Part shown: in pieces, positions 1 to 12,242 of the stretch
Numbering within the stretch: the stretch's first letter is position 1
Layout: each line of letters starts with the position of its first letter
Assembly (NCBI GenBank): GCA_023388715.1
Contig: JAEWFT010000041.1
Span: 1 to 32,560, forward strand
Reading direction: 5' to 3'
Origin: Pseudomonadota bacterium
Lineage (GTDB): Bacteria; Pseudomonadota; Gammaproteobacteria; Xanthomonadales; Xanthomonadaceae
DNA length: 32,560 nt
Notes under the pieces: model-generated
The model's database searches: none
Told to the model about the DNA's origin: nothing
What the model saw: only the letters and a program-made list of their open reading frames with translations
Made by a program: the position numbers and the translations under genes

Positions 1-59
1 GCCAAGAGGACGCCCAGCACAGCAGTCGCGAGGTGGTGGGGGGTGCCAATACGGCGCAT
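1..59 (-). CDS. N-terminal start of an exported or membrane protein (partial)
   Basis: On the minus strand an ATG at 59 is preceded by GGGAG with a 7-base gap, a good ribosome binding site. The 19 full codons in the window read MRRIGTPHHLATAVLGVLL, which has two arginines followed by a hydrophobic stretch, as in a signal peptide or a first membrane helix. The gene continues past the left edge, so its product cannot be named. It lies 104 bases downstream of the flavoprotein gene on the same strand, and no clear terminator separates them. It is too short for composition statistics, so the call rests on the start signal and the signal-like peptide. Confidence 0.5.
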   Translation of the reverse strand, partial: MRRIGTPHHLATAVLGVLL

Positions 60-163
60 GTCGATTCTCCCGGGTGGGCGCAACCCGATCGGCGCCCCTT
101 GGCTGCAGTTAGCGGCCCGCACGATGAATCGCCGCTTACGTTTTCCGCCTTCCCGGCCAGAAG

Positions 164-1456
164 TTAAGGCTGCGCATCCGGCTGTTCAGCCTCGTCGCGC
201 GCTTGTTCAGGTTCGCGGATCCGGAGCCAATCCAGGACGCCGCGCCCGGCCCGCAGGCCGCTGGCGAAGCAGGCCGTCAGCAGGTAGCCCCCGGTGGGCG
301 CCTCCCAGTCCAGCATCTCGCCGGCCGCGAACACGCCGGGCAGGGCGCGCAGCATCAACCGGGCGTCCAGCTCCTCGAGCCGGACCCCTCCGGCGGTGGA
401 GAGGCTCTCCGCGATCGGGCGCGGGCGCGACAGCTTCAACGGCAGCCGCTTGAGGGTGGAAGCCACCTTGGCCATGTCCGGCGCAGCGTCCCGGCCCAGC
501 ACCTCGTGGAGCAGCGCCGTCTTGGCGCCGGTGATGCCGGCTTGGCGGCGCAGGTGCTCGGCCAGGCTGCGCTTGCCGCGTGGACGGGCCAGGTCCGCCG
601 ACAGCCGCTCCAGGCTGCGATCGGGCACCAGGTCGAGCTCCAGCGGCACGCCGCCGGCGCGGGCAATGGCGTCGCGCAGGTCCGCGGCGATCGCATAGAC
701 CAGGCTTCCCTCGATGCCGGTCGCGGTCAGCACGCACTCGCCTTGCAGCTGGCGCGCGGCGCCCGAAGCATCCCGCCAGTGCGCCACCACGGGCTTGAGC
801 GGCGCGCCTGCGTGACGCTCCGCCAGGTGCGCGCTCCAGCCCACGTCGAACCCGCAGTTGGCCGGTTGCAGCGGGGCGATGGCGATTTGCCGTGCCGCAA
901 GCACGTCGACCCACGCGCCATCCGAGCCCAGCTGCGGCCAGCTGGCGCCGCCGAGCGCTAGGACGGTGGCATCCGCGGCAAACGCGGCCTCGCCGGTTGG
1001 GGTGGAAAAGCGCAGGCTGCCTTCGTCGGTCCAGCCCTGCCAGCGATGCTGGACATGGAAGGCCACGCCCGCCGCCTTCATCCGCCGCACCCAGCCACGC
1101 AAGAGCGGCGCGGCCTTGCGATCCATCGGGAACACCCGGCCGGAGCTGCCCACGTAGGTGTCGATGCCGGCCTCGCGTGCCCAGGCCCGCAGCGCATCGC
1201 CGTCGAAGTCGTCTAGCCAGTCGCCCACTGCGGCCGCGCGCTCGCGGTAGCGCGCGTCGAAGGCGGGGCGCGGCTCGGAGTGGGTGAGGTTGAGCCCGCC
1301 CTTGCCGGCGATCAGGAACTTGCGCCCCACCGATCCCTTGGCGTCGAACACATGCACTTCGGCGCCGCCCGCGCGCAGGGTGTCGGCGGCCATCAGGCCG
1401 GCGGGACCGCCGCCAATGACGGCAACGCGCGGGACGGGGCGGGAGGCGGCGGGCAT
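164..1456 (-). CDS. TIGR03862-type FAD-dependent flavoprotein (HI0933/BaiN superfamily)
   Basis: A 430-residue flavoprotein. The N-terminus has a Rossmann FAD-binding motif, VIGGGPAG at about residues 13-20, then the family signature GKGGLNLTH at 51-59. A second nucleotide-contact segment near the C-terminus reads FAAGEMLDWEAPTGGY. This arrangement is typical of the HI0933-like family, and the GGLNLTH form points to the TIGR03862 branch rather than to the BaiN/YhiN branch at 2480-3676. The substrate is unknown. The reading frame is open far upstream of 1456, but homology begins at the MPAAS start and the extra upstream part lies opposite trhO, so 1456 is chosen. There is no Shine-Dalgarno sequence; an AATCAT hexamer lies 6 bases before the ATG. 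It is divergent from trhO with a 51-base gap. Confidence 0.88.
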   Translation of the reverse strand: MPAASRPVPRVAVIGGGPAGLMAADTLRAGGAEVHVFDAKGSVGRKFLIAGKGGLNLTHSEPRPAFDARYRERAAAVGDWLDDFDGDALRAWAREAGIDTYVGSSGRVFPMDRKAAPLLRGWVRRMKAAGVAFHVQHRWQGWTDEGSLRFSTPTGEAAFAADATVLALGGASWPQLGSDGAWVDVLAARQIAIAPLQPANCGFDVGWSAHLAERHAGAPLKPVVAHWRDASGAARQLQGECVLTATGIEGSLVYAIAADLRDAIARAGGVPLELDLVPDRSLERLSADLARPRGKRSLAEHLRRQAGITGAKTALLHEVLGRDAAPDMAKVASTLKRLPLKLSRPRPIAESLSTAGGVRLEELDARLMLRALPGVFAAGEMLDWEAPTGGYLLTACFASGLRAGRGVLDWLRIREPEQARDEAEQPDAQP

Positions 1457-1495
1457 GGGCACATGATTCCACGTGGGCAGCGGCGACGGCAGCCG

Positions 1496-1501
1496 TAAAA
1501 T
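1496..1501 (+). promoter_or_regulatory. Candidate -10 hexamer of trhO (leaderless layout)
   Basis: TAAAAT lies 6 bases before the trhO ATG, with GGCGGG between. A sigma-70 type start would fall at about the first base of the start codon. No good -35 is visible; TGGGCA at 1474-1479 is a weak match. GGCGGG is not a Shine-Dalgarno at workable spacing. The same geometry recurs before selO and two other genes in this window. Confidence 0.4.
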
Positions 1502-1507
1502 GGCGGG

Positions 1508-2290
1508 ATGCCATCGACTGCCGCTTCCGACACCCGCGCGGCGCTGAACATCGCCGCCTACCAGTTCGTGACCATCGACGATGTCGACGCGCTGGTGGCG
1601 GCGATCCGCAGCGCCTGCGAGGCCCTTGGCCTGCGCGGCAGCGTGCTGGTGGCGCCGGAGGGCATCAACCTGTTCCTGGCCGGAGCACCCGACGGCGTGC
1701 GCGGCTTCCTCGCCTGGCTGCGCGACGATGCCCGTTTTGCCAACCTGGAAGCAAAGGAGAGCTGGAGCGCGGCCGTCCCGTTCGCCCGGCTGAAGGTCAG
1801 GCGCAAGGCCGAGATCATCGCGTTCCGCCGCCGCCACGCATCGCCGCTCGAGGCGGGTGCGCGCGCGCCGTCGGTGGCGCCGGCCACGCTGCAGCGCTGG
1901 ATCGCGCAGGGCCATGACGACGCGGGCAGGCGCCTGGTGCTGCTGGACACGCGCAACCGCGAGGAATTCGGGTTTGGCACCTTCGCCGGGGCGCTGACCC
2001 TGCCGATCGACAACTTCACCGAACTGCCGGCCGCGCTGGCCCCGCATCGCGAGGCGCTGGCAGATGCCACCGTGGTCAGCTTCTGCACGGGCGGCATCCG
2101 CTGCGAGAAGGCCGCACTGTGGTTGCGCCACGACGGCATGGACAACCTGCTGCAGCTGGAAGGCGGCATCCTGGGGTATTTCGAGCAGGTTGGCGGAACC
2201 GGCTACGACGGGCGCTGCTTCGTGTTCGACGGGCGCATCGCGCTGGATCCGCAACTGCGGCCGCTGGCCGACGGCGGCGCGGGCGCCTAA
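1508..2290 (+). CDS. trhO: tRNA uridine(34) hydroxylase, rhodanese-fold (UPF0176)
   Basis: A 260-residue protein of the YceA/TrhO family, which hydroxylates U34 in certain tRNA anticodons to 5-hydroxyuridine, a step toward wobble modifications such as cmo5U. The N-terminal acylphosphatase-like domain (about 12-105) contains VLVAPEGIN. The rhodanese domain follows (about 125-230), with LLDTRNREEF and the active-site loop FCTGGIRCEKA, where Cys193 is the expected catalytic residue and Cys199 is the second conserved Cys. From memory, E. coli YceA is about 350 residues; this version lacks the Cys-containing C-terminal extension. It is probably co-transcribed with the 50-codon gene at 2321. The start is at ATG 1508, with no Shine-Dalgarno and a -10-like TAAAAT just upstream. 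Confidence 0.93.
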   Translation: MPSTAASDTRAALNIAAYQFVTIDDVDALVAAIRSACEALGLRGSVLVAPEGINLFLAGAPDGVRGFLAWLRDDARFANLEAKESWSAAVPFARLKVRRKAEIIAFRRRHASPLEAGARAPSVAPATLQRWIAQGHDDAGRRLVLLDTRNREEFGFGTFAGALTLPIDNFTELPAALAPHREALADATVVSFCTGGIRCEKAALWLRHDGMDNLLQLEGGILGYFEQVGGTGYDGRCFVFDGRIALDPQLRPLADGGAGA

Positions 2291-2320
2291 GCTTCCCGAT
2301 TCGTCTGCAGGCAGGTGCGC

Positions 2321-2473
2321 ATGAGCTGGATCGGAATCGTGGTGCTGGTGGTGGCGGTGTACGCCGCGCTGAAAGTGGCGGGCGCGTTGTTCAAGACCGC
2401 GCTGTGGATCGGCATCCTGTTGTTCGCCTGGTGGTACTTCGGGCCGAAGATCGGGGTACCGTTCCCGTTCTGA
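2321..2473 (+). CDS. Small hydrophobic membrane protein, 50 residues
   Basis: A 50-codon ORF, ATG to TGA, 30 bases after trhO. The protein begins MSWIGIVVLVVAVYAALKV and ends WWYFGPKIGVPFPF. It has two hydrophobic segments, about residues 4-16 and 27-40, joined by a short stretch with Lys18 and Lys25, so it could be one long or two short membrane spans. Aromatic residues sit at the membrane edge (WWYF, 37-40). The rest of the space between trhO and the convergent flavoprotein gene is nearly fully used by it: the two stop codons are 6 bases apart. I do not recognise a family. Membrane-like composition, reading-frame fit and tight packing support a real gene; there is only a weak Shine-Dalgarno (AGGTG). 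Confidence 0.62.
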   Translation: MSWIGIVVLVVAVYAALKVAGALFKTALWIGILLFAWWYFGPKIGVPFPF

Positions 2474-2479
2474 ACCGGG

Positions 2480-3676
2480 TCAGCCCGCCAGCGCGACCCC
2501 GGCGGCGTGACCGCTGGCCCAAGCCCACTGGAAGTTGTAGCCGCCAAGCCAGCCGGTGACATCGACCACTTCGCCGATGAAATACAGCCCCGGCACGCGC
2601 CTGGACATCATGGTCGCCGACGACAGGCCATTGGTGTCCACCCCTCCCAGCGTGACCTCGGCGGTCCGGTAGCCTTCGGTGCCACTGGCGACCAGGGGCC
2701 AGTCGCGCAGGGTGGCGGCGATGGCCTCGAGCTCGCGCGCCGCGTACTGGCGCATCGGCTTGCTGTCGAGCCAGTGCTCGCACAGGCGCTGGGCGAAGCG
2801 CTTGGGCATCACCTCGGCCAGCAGCGTGCGCAGCTCGGCATCGCGGCGCTGCTGCTGCCAGCCGTGGAGCAGGGCGTCGATGTCGTGGTCGGGCAGCAGG
2901 TCCAGGCGCAGGTCGTCGCCGGGCTGCCAGTAACTGGAGACCTGCAGGATCGCCGGCCCGCTGAGGCCGCGGTGGGTCACCAGCATCGCATTGCGGAACG
3001 CGACGCCATTGCAGCGCGCCTCCACCGGCAGCGAGACCCCGGCCAGGTCCTGCAGGCGGTCGGCGTGGCGACCGCTGAGGGTCAACGGCACCAGCCCGGC
3101 GCGGGTGGGCAGCACGTCGTGGCCGAACTGGCGCGCCAGCTGGTAGCCGAAGCCGCTGGCGCCCATCCGCGGGATCGACAGCCCGCCGCTGGCGACCACC
3201 AGCGCCGGCGCGGCGAAGCGCCCGTGCGACGTGTCCAGCGTGAACTGGTCGTTCCCCTCGCGCGCAACCTGCCCGATGCTGCAATCGGTGCGGATGGTCA
3301 CGCCCGCTGCCTCGCACTCGGCCAGCAGCATCGCCACGATCTGCTTGCTGGACTCGTTGCAGAAGAGTTGGCCGGGTTCCTTCTCGTGGTAGGCGATGCC
3401 GTGCCGTTCCACCATCTCGATGAAGTGCCAGGCCGTGTAGCGCGCCAGCGCCGACTTGCAGAAGTGCGGGTTGGACGACAGGTACTGCGCGGGGCTCGTG
3501 CCCGTGTTGGTGAAGTTGCAGCGGCCGCCGCCCGACATCAGGATCTTCTTACCGACCCGGTTGGCGTGGTCGAGCACCAGCACCCGCCGCCCGCGCTGGC
3601 CGGCCGCGATCGCGCACATCAGGCCGGCGGCTCCGGCGCCAATGACGATGGCATCGTGCCCGGACGGCGTGCTCAC
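2480..3676 (-). CDS. HI0933/BaiN (YhiN) family FAD-dependent oxidoreductase
   Basis: A 398-residue flavoprotein of the YhiN/HI0933 family. The Rossmann motif IVIGAGAAG is at about residues 10-18, the family hallmark SGGGRCNFTN at 48-57, and the C-terminal FAD contact GEVVDVTGWLGGYN near the end. Some family members (BaiN) act on bile-acid steroids; for most, including this one, the substrate is unknown. The start is GTG at 3676, placed by homology of the MSTPSGHDAIVIG start; no clear Shine-Dalgarno is present. The gene lies 61 bases downstream of deaD on the same strand and convergent with the small membrane-protein gene. It is a paralogue of the flavoprotein at 164-1456, so trhO and its small neighbour are bracketed by two relatives. 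Confidence 0.9.
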   Translation of the reverse strand: MSTPSGHDAIVIGAGAAGLMCAIAAGQRGRRVLVLDHANRVGKKILMSGGGRCNFTNTGTSPAQYLSSNPHFCKSALARYTAWHFIEMVERHGIAYHEKEPGQLFCNESSKQIVAMLLAECEAAGVTIRTDCSIGQVAREGNDQFTLDTSHGRFAAPALVVASGGLSIPRMGASGFGYQLARQFGHDVLPTRAGLVPLTLSGRHADRLQDLAGVSLPVEARCNGVAFRNAMLVTHRGLSGPAILQVSSYWQPGDDLRLDLLPDHDIDALLHGWQQQRRDAELRTLLAEVMPKRFAQRLCEHWLDSKPMRQYAARELEAIAATLRDWPLVASGTEGYRTAEVTLGGVDTNGLSSATMMSRRVPGLYFIGEVVDVTGWLGGYNFQWAWASGHAAGVALAG

Positions 3677-3737
3677 GTCGCTGCGCGGCTACGGTCGCGG
3701 GCGGGGCATGCCTGCCACGGGCCGCGGACTCCTTTCC

Positions 3738-5501
<1,764 letters not shown>

Positions 5502-5588
5502 GGGCCCAGTGGCGGGGACCGCCGGAAAGAACAGGGGCGACAGTGTACGCGCCGCCCCGTGAGTACGTGCTCCAGACGGCCGCAACGC

Positions 5589-5594
5589 TAGGAT
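5589..5594 (+). promoter_or_regulatory. Candidate -10 hexamer of selO (leaderless layout)
   Basis: TAGGAT ends 6 bases before the selO ATG, separated by GGCGCG, almost the same arrangement as before trhO. No clear -35 is seen 16-18 bases upstream and no Shine-Dalgarno is present. The 99-base divergent region shared with deaD also holds TACACT on the minus strand (5547-5542), a possible -10 for deaD with a longer leader. Confidence 0.38.
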
Positions 5595-5600
5595 GGCGCG

Positions 5601-7175
<1,575 letters not shown>

Positions 7176-7210
7176 GCCGTTTGTCCACCGGCCAGCGCGT
7201 TCGCGTTCCC

Positions 7211-7231
7211 GCCGCGGGTATGGCCCGCGGC
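7211..7231 (+). repeat. Perfect inverted repeat between selO and nuoA
   Basis: GCCGCGGG (7211-7218) and CCCGCGGC (7224-7231) form a perfect 8-bp stem with a 5-base loop, 36 bases after the selO stop. It could act as a weak terminator for selO, although no T-run follows, or as an operator, since its right arm covers the -35 zone of the candidate nuoA promoter. Confidence 0.5.
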
Positions 7232-7244
7232 GCGGGCGGACGGC

Positions 7245-7250
7245 TACAAT
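7245..7250 (+). promoter_or_regulatory. Candidate -10 element of the nuo operon promoter
   Basis: TACAAT (5 of 6 consensus bases) lies 59 bases before the nuoA start. Transcription would begin near 7257 and give a leader of about 50 bases. No recognisable -35 exists at 17 bases upstream, where the arm of the inverted repeat lies; an activator may be needed, or this is not the only promoter. Confidence 0.42.
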
Positions 7251-7309
7251 AGTGCGGATAAGCGAGCGGCCGCGGCCTGCTGGCACCCGAACAACCACGA
7301 GAGGCACGC

Positions 7310-7662
7310 GTGCTGGCCGACTATCTGCCCACCCTGCTGTTCCTGATCGTCGCCACCGGCATCGGCATTGCCCTGATCATCCTCGGCAACGTGCTGGGCC
7401 CGCAGCGCCCGTCGGCGGAAAAGCTCGCACCCTACGAGTGCGGCTTCGGCGCCTTCGAGAATGCGCGCATGCCGTTCGACGTGCGCTACTACCTGGTCGC
7501 CATCCAGTTCATCATCTTCGACCTGGAAATCATCTTCATCGTGCCGTGGACCCTGGTGTTCCAGGACCTCGGCCCGCGCGGCCTGGTCACCATGGGCCTG
7601 TTCGTGGGCATGCTGTTCCTCGGCTTCGTGTACGTCTGGAAGCGCGGCGCGCTGGAGTGGGA

Positions 7663-7666
<4 letters not shown>
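7310..7666 (+). CDS. nuoA: NADH-quinone oxidoreductase subunit A
   Basis: A 118-residue membrane subunit of complex I with three predicted helices (about 6-26, 62-83 and 90-110). The conserved block LAPYECGFGAFENARMPFDVRYY lies in the loop between helices 1 and 2; its Cys is next to the quinone-site loop in known structures. The start is GTG at 7310, preceded by GAGAGG with suitable spacing. It is the first gene of the operon and overlaps nuoB by four bases (ATGA), which suggests translational coupling. The length is normal for the family outside enterics. Confidence 0.96.
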
Positions 7667-8249
<583 letters not shown>

Positions 8250-8253
<4 letters not shown>

Positions 8254-9023
8254 GCAGCGCCACGATCGCGACCCTGGTCGCCGAGCTCACGTCGCGCTTT
8301 GGCGAGGGCGCCGTCGAGGTTGCCGAGCCGCGCGGCGAGGTGACCCTCGAGCTGGCGGCCGGCGACTACGCCGCCGCTTGCATCGCACTGCGGGACGAGC
8401 ACGGGTTCGACACCTTCGTCGACCTGTGCGGGCTGGACCAGCTGGGCTACGGGGATGACGAGTGGGATACCGATGGCGTCTCCGCCGAGGGCTTCAGCCG
8501 CGGCGTCGAGGGCAACGGCCCGGGCCGCTTCGGATGGGGCGAGGCGCCCAGCCACCAGGTGCTGGAGCCGCTCGCGATCGCGCCCGACGCCGCGCCCGCC
8601 CGCCGTTTCGCGGTGGTGCTGCACGTGCTCTCGGTGGCCCGCAACCTGCGCCTGCGCGTGCGCTGCTTCGCCCCCGACAGCGGCATGCCCCTGGTGCCGT
8701 CGGTGACCGGCGTGTGGCCGGGGGCCAACTGGTTCGAGCGCGAGGCGTTCGACCTGTTCGGCATCATCTTCGACGGCCATCCCGACCTGCGCCGGATCCT
8801 CACCGACTACGGCTTCGTCGGCCATCCGTTCCGCAAGGACTTCCCGCTGATCGGCAACGTGGAAGTGCGCTACGACGAGCAGAAGAAGCGCGTGGTGTAC
8901 GAGCCGGTGACATCGGTCGAGCCGCGGGTCGGCGTGCCGCGGGTGATCCGCGACGATGCCCGTTACGCCACCGCGCAGGGTGAACGCGCCAACAAGCTCC
9001 TCGACCTGGAGGCCCGTCGATGA
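8250..9023 (+). CDS. nuoC: NADH-quinone oxidoreductase subunit C
   Basis: A 257-residue subunit of the 30-kDa family, with the conserved C-terminal signature WFEREAFDLFGIIFDGHPDL followed by RRILTDYGF and HPFRKDFPL. It is a separate gene from nuoD, unlike the fused nuoCD of E. coli. Between GLDQLGYG (61-68) and RRFAVVLHVLS (118-128) there is an acidic, Gly-rich insert of about 50 residues (WDTDGVSAEGFSRGVEGNG and onward) that is absent from short family members as I recall them. The start ATG at 8250 overlaps nuoB by four bases. The function is structural, packing against NuoD and NuoB. Confidence 0.95.
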
Positions 9024-10351
9024 GCGCCGCCGCCCTGACCCCGGGTCTCGACCCGGCACCGGCCAGCGAGGGCTTCGCCAGCAGCCCGGTCGAGGCCGCC
9101 CAGGAAATCCGCAACTACACGCTGAACTTCGGTCCCCAGCATCCGGCCGCGCATGGCGTGCTGCGCCTGATCCTGGAAATGGATGGCGAGGTCGTGCGCC
9201 GCGCCGACCCGCACGTGGGGCTGCTGCACCGGGGCACGGAGAAGCTGGCCGAGTCCAAGCCGTTCAACCAGTCGATCGGCTACATGGATCGCCTGGATTA
9301 CGTCTCGATGATGTGCAACGAGCACGCCTACGTGCGCGCGATCGAGACGCTGATGGGGATCGAGGCGCCGGAGCGGGCGCAGTGGATCCGCACGATGTTC
9401 GACGAGATCACCCGCATCCTGAACCACCTGATGTGGGTGGGCTCCAACGCGCTCGACCTTGGTGCGATGGCGGTGATCCTGTACGCGTTCCGCGAGCGCG
9501 AGGAGCTGATGGACTGCTACGAGGCGGTCAGCGGCGCGCGCATGCACGCGGCCTATTACCGCCCCGGCGGCGTCTACCGCGACCTGCCGGTGCAGATGCC
9601 CAAGTACCGCGAGTCGCCGTGGCGCAAGGGCGCCAAGCTCAAGCGCTTCAACGAGTGGCGCGAGGGCTCGATGCTGGATTACCTCGAGCGGTTCTGCGAG
9701 GACTTCCCGGCGCGCATCGACGAATACGAGACCCTGCTCACCGACAACCGCATCTGGAAGCAGCGCACGGTCGGGATCGGCGTGGTGACGCCGGAGCAGG
9801 CCAAGGCCTGGGGCATGAGCGGCCCGATGATGCGCGGGTCGGGCATTGAATGGGACCTGCGCAAGAAGCAGCCGTACGCGCGCTACGCCGACGTGGACTT
9901 CGACATCCCGGTCGGCATGAACGGCGACTGCTACGACCGCTACTTGGTGCGCGTGGCGGAGATGCGCCAGTCCAACCGGATCATCCAGCAGTGCGTCAAG
10001 TGGCTGAAGGCCAACCCGGGCCCGGTCATGCTGGACAACTACAAGGTGGCGCCGCCTTCGCGCGAAGCGATGAAGGACGACATGGAAGCGCTGATCCACC
10101 ACTTCAAGCTGTTCTCGGAAGGCTACTGCGTGCCGGCGGGCGAGACCTACGCCGCGGTGGAGGCCCCGAAGGGCGAATTCGGCTGCTACCTGGTGAGCGA
10201 CGGCGCCAACAAGCCGTTCCGCGTGCACCTGCGCGCGCCCGGGTTCGCCCACCTGTCGTCGATGGACGCGATCGTGAAGGGCCACATGCTGGCCGACGTG
10301 GTGGCGATGATCGGCACCTACGACATTGTGTTTGGTGAAGTCGACCGATGA
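9020..10351 (+). CDS. nuoD: NADH-quinone oxidoreductase subunit D (49-kDa type)
   Basis: A 443-residue subunit homologous to the large subunit of NiFe hydrogenases, without the metal-binding cysteines, as usual for complex I. Recognisable blocks are NFGPQHPAAHGVLRLI (about 33-48; the histidine loop that lines the quinone site), DPHVGLLHRGTEKL, QSIGYMDRLDYVSMM, the NHLMWVG segment, and the C-terminal DIVFGEVDR. It has an N-terminal extension of about 25 residues before EIRNYTLNFG. The start ATG at 9020 overlaps nuoC by four bases, and the end overlaps nuoE by four. The protein forms the quinone pocket together with NuoB and NuoH. Confidence 0.97.
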   Translation: MSAAALTPGLDPAPASEGFASSPVEAAQEIRNYTLNFGPQHPAAHGVLRLILEMDGEVVRRADPHVGLLHRGTEKLAESKPFNQSIGYMDRLDYVSMMCNEHAYVRAIETLMGIEAPERAQWIRTMFDEITRILNHLMWVGSNALDLGAMAVILYAFREREELMDCYEAVSGARMHAAYYRPGGVYRDLPVQMPKYRESPWRKGAKLKRFNEWREGSMLDYLERFCEDFPARIDEYETLLTDNRIWKQRTVGIGVVTPEQAKAWGMSGPMMRGSGIEWDLRKKQPYARYADVDFDIPVGMNGDCYDRYLVRVAEMRQSNRIIQQCVKWLKANPGPVMLDNYKVAPPSREAMKDDMEALIHHFKLFSEGYCVPAGETYAAVEAPKGEFGCYLVSDGANKPFRVHLRAPGFAHLSSMDAIVKGHMLADVVAMIGTYDIVFGEVDR

Positions 10352-10874
10352 GAGCCACCGGCAATTTCGAGAACGCGCGCAACGTCGACCCGATGGTCGT
10401 GCTGAGCGACGCCACCCGCGCCCACATCGACCACTGGCTGGCCAAGTTCCCGCCGGACCGCAAGCGTTCGGCGGTCCTGCAAGGCCTGTTCGCCGCGCAG
10501 GAGCAGAACGGCGGCTGGCTGAGCGACGAGCTGATCGCCGCGGTGGCCAAGTACCTGGACCTGCCGCCGGTGTGGGCCTACGAGGTCGCGACCTTCTACT
10601 CGATGTTCGAGACGCGGCAGGTGGGGCGCAACAACGTGGCCTTCTGCACCAACATCAGCTGCTGGCTCAACGGCGCGGAGGATCTCGTCGCGCACGCCGA
10701 GCGCAAGCTGGGCTGCAAGCTGGGCGAGTCCACCGCCGATGGACGCGTCTACCTCAAGCGCGAGGAAGAATGCGTGGCCGCGTGCTGTGGCGCGCCGGTG
10801 GTCGTGATCAACGGCCATTACCACGAGAAGCTCGACGCCGCGAAGGTGGACGCGCTGCTGGACGGACTGAGCTG

Positions 10875-10875
<1 letters not shown>
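10348..10875 (+). CDS. nuoE: NADH-quinone oxidoreductase subunit E (N1a cluster)
   Basis: A 175-residue thioredoxin-like 2Fe-2S protein of the 24-kDa type. Cluster N1a ligands are Cys100 and Cys105 (FCTNISC) and Cys142 and Cys146 (ECVAAC). The N-terminal helical part includes QEQNGGWLSDELI and VATFYSMF, both typical. It forms the NADH-dehydrogenase module with NuoF and NuoG. The start ATG at 10348 overlaps nuoD by four bases; its TGA shares one base with the nuoF ATG (TGATG). Confidence 0.96.

Positions 10876-12238
<1,363 letters not shown>

Positions 12239-12242
<4 letters not shown>

Noticed and set aside
3689..3737. AAGGAG followed by a short GTG frame between deaD and the flavoprotein gene (minus strand)
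   Set aside because: The frame is only nine codons (GTG GCA GGC ATG CCC CGC CCG CGA CCG, then TAG) and nothing else supports translation.
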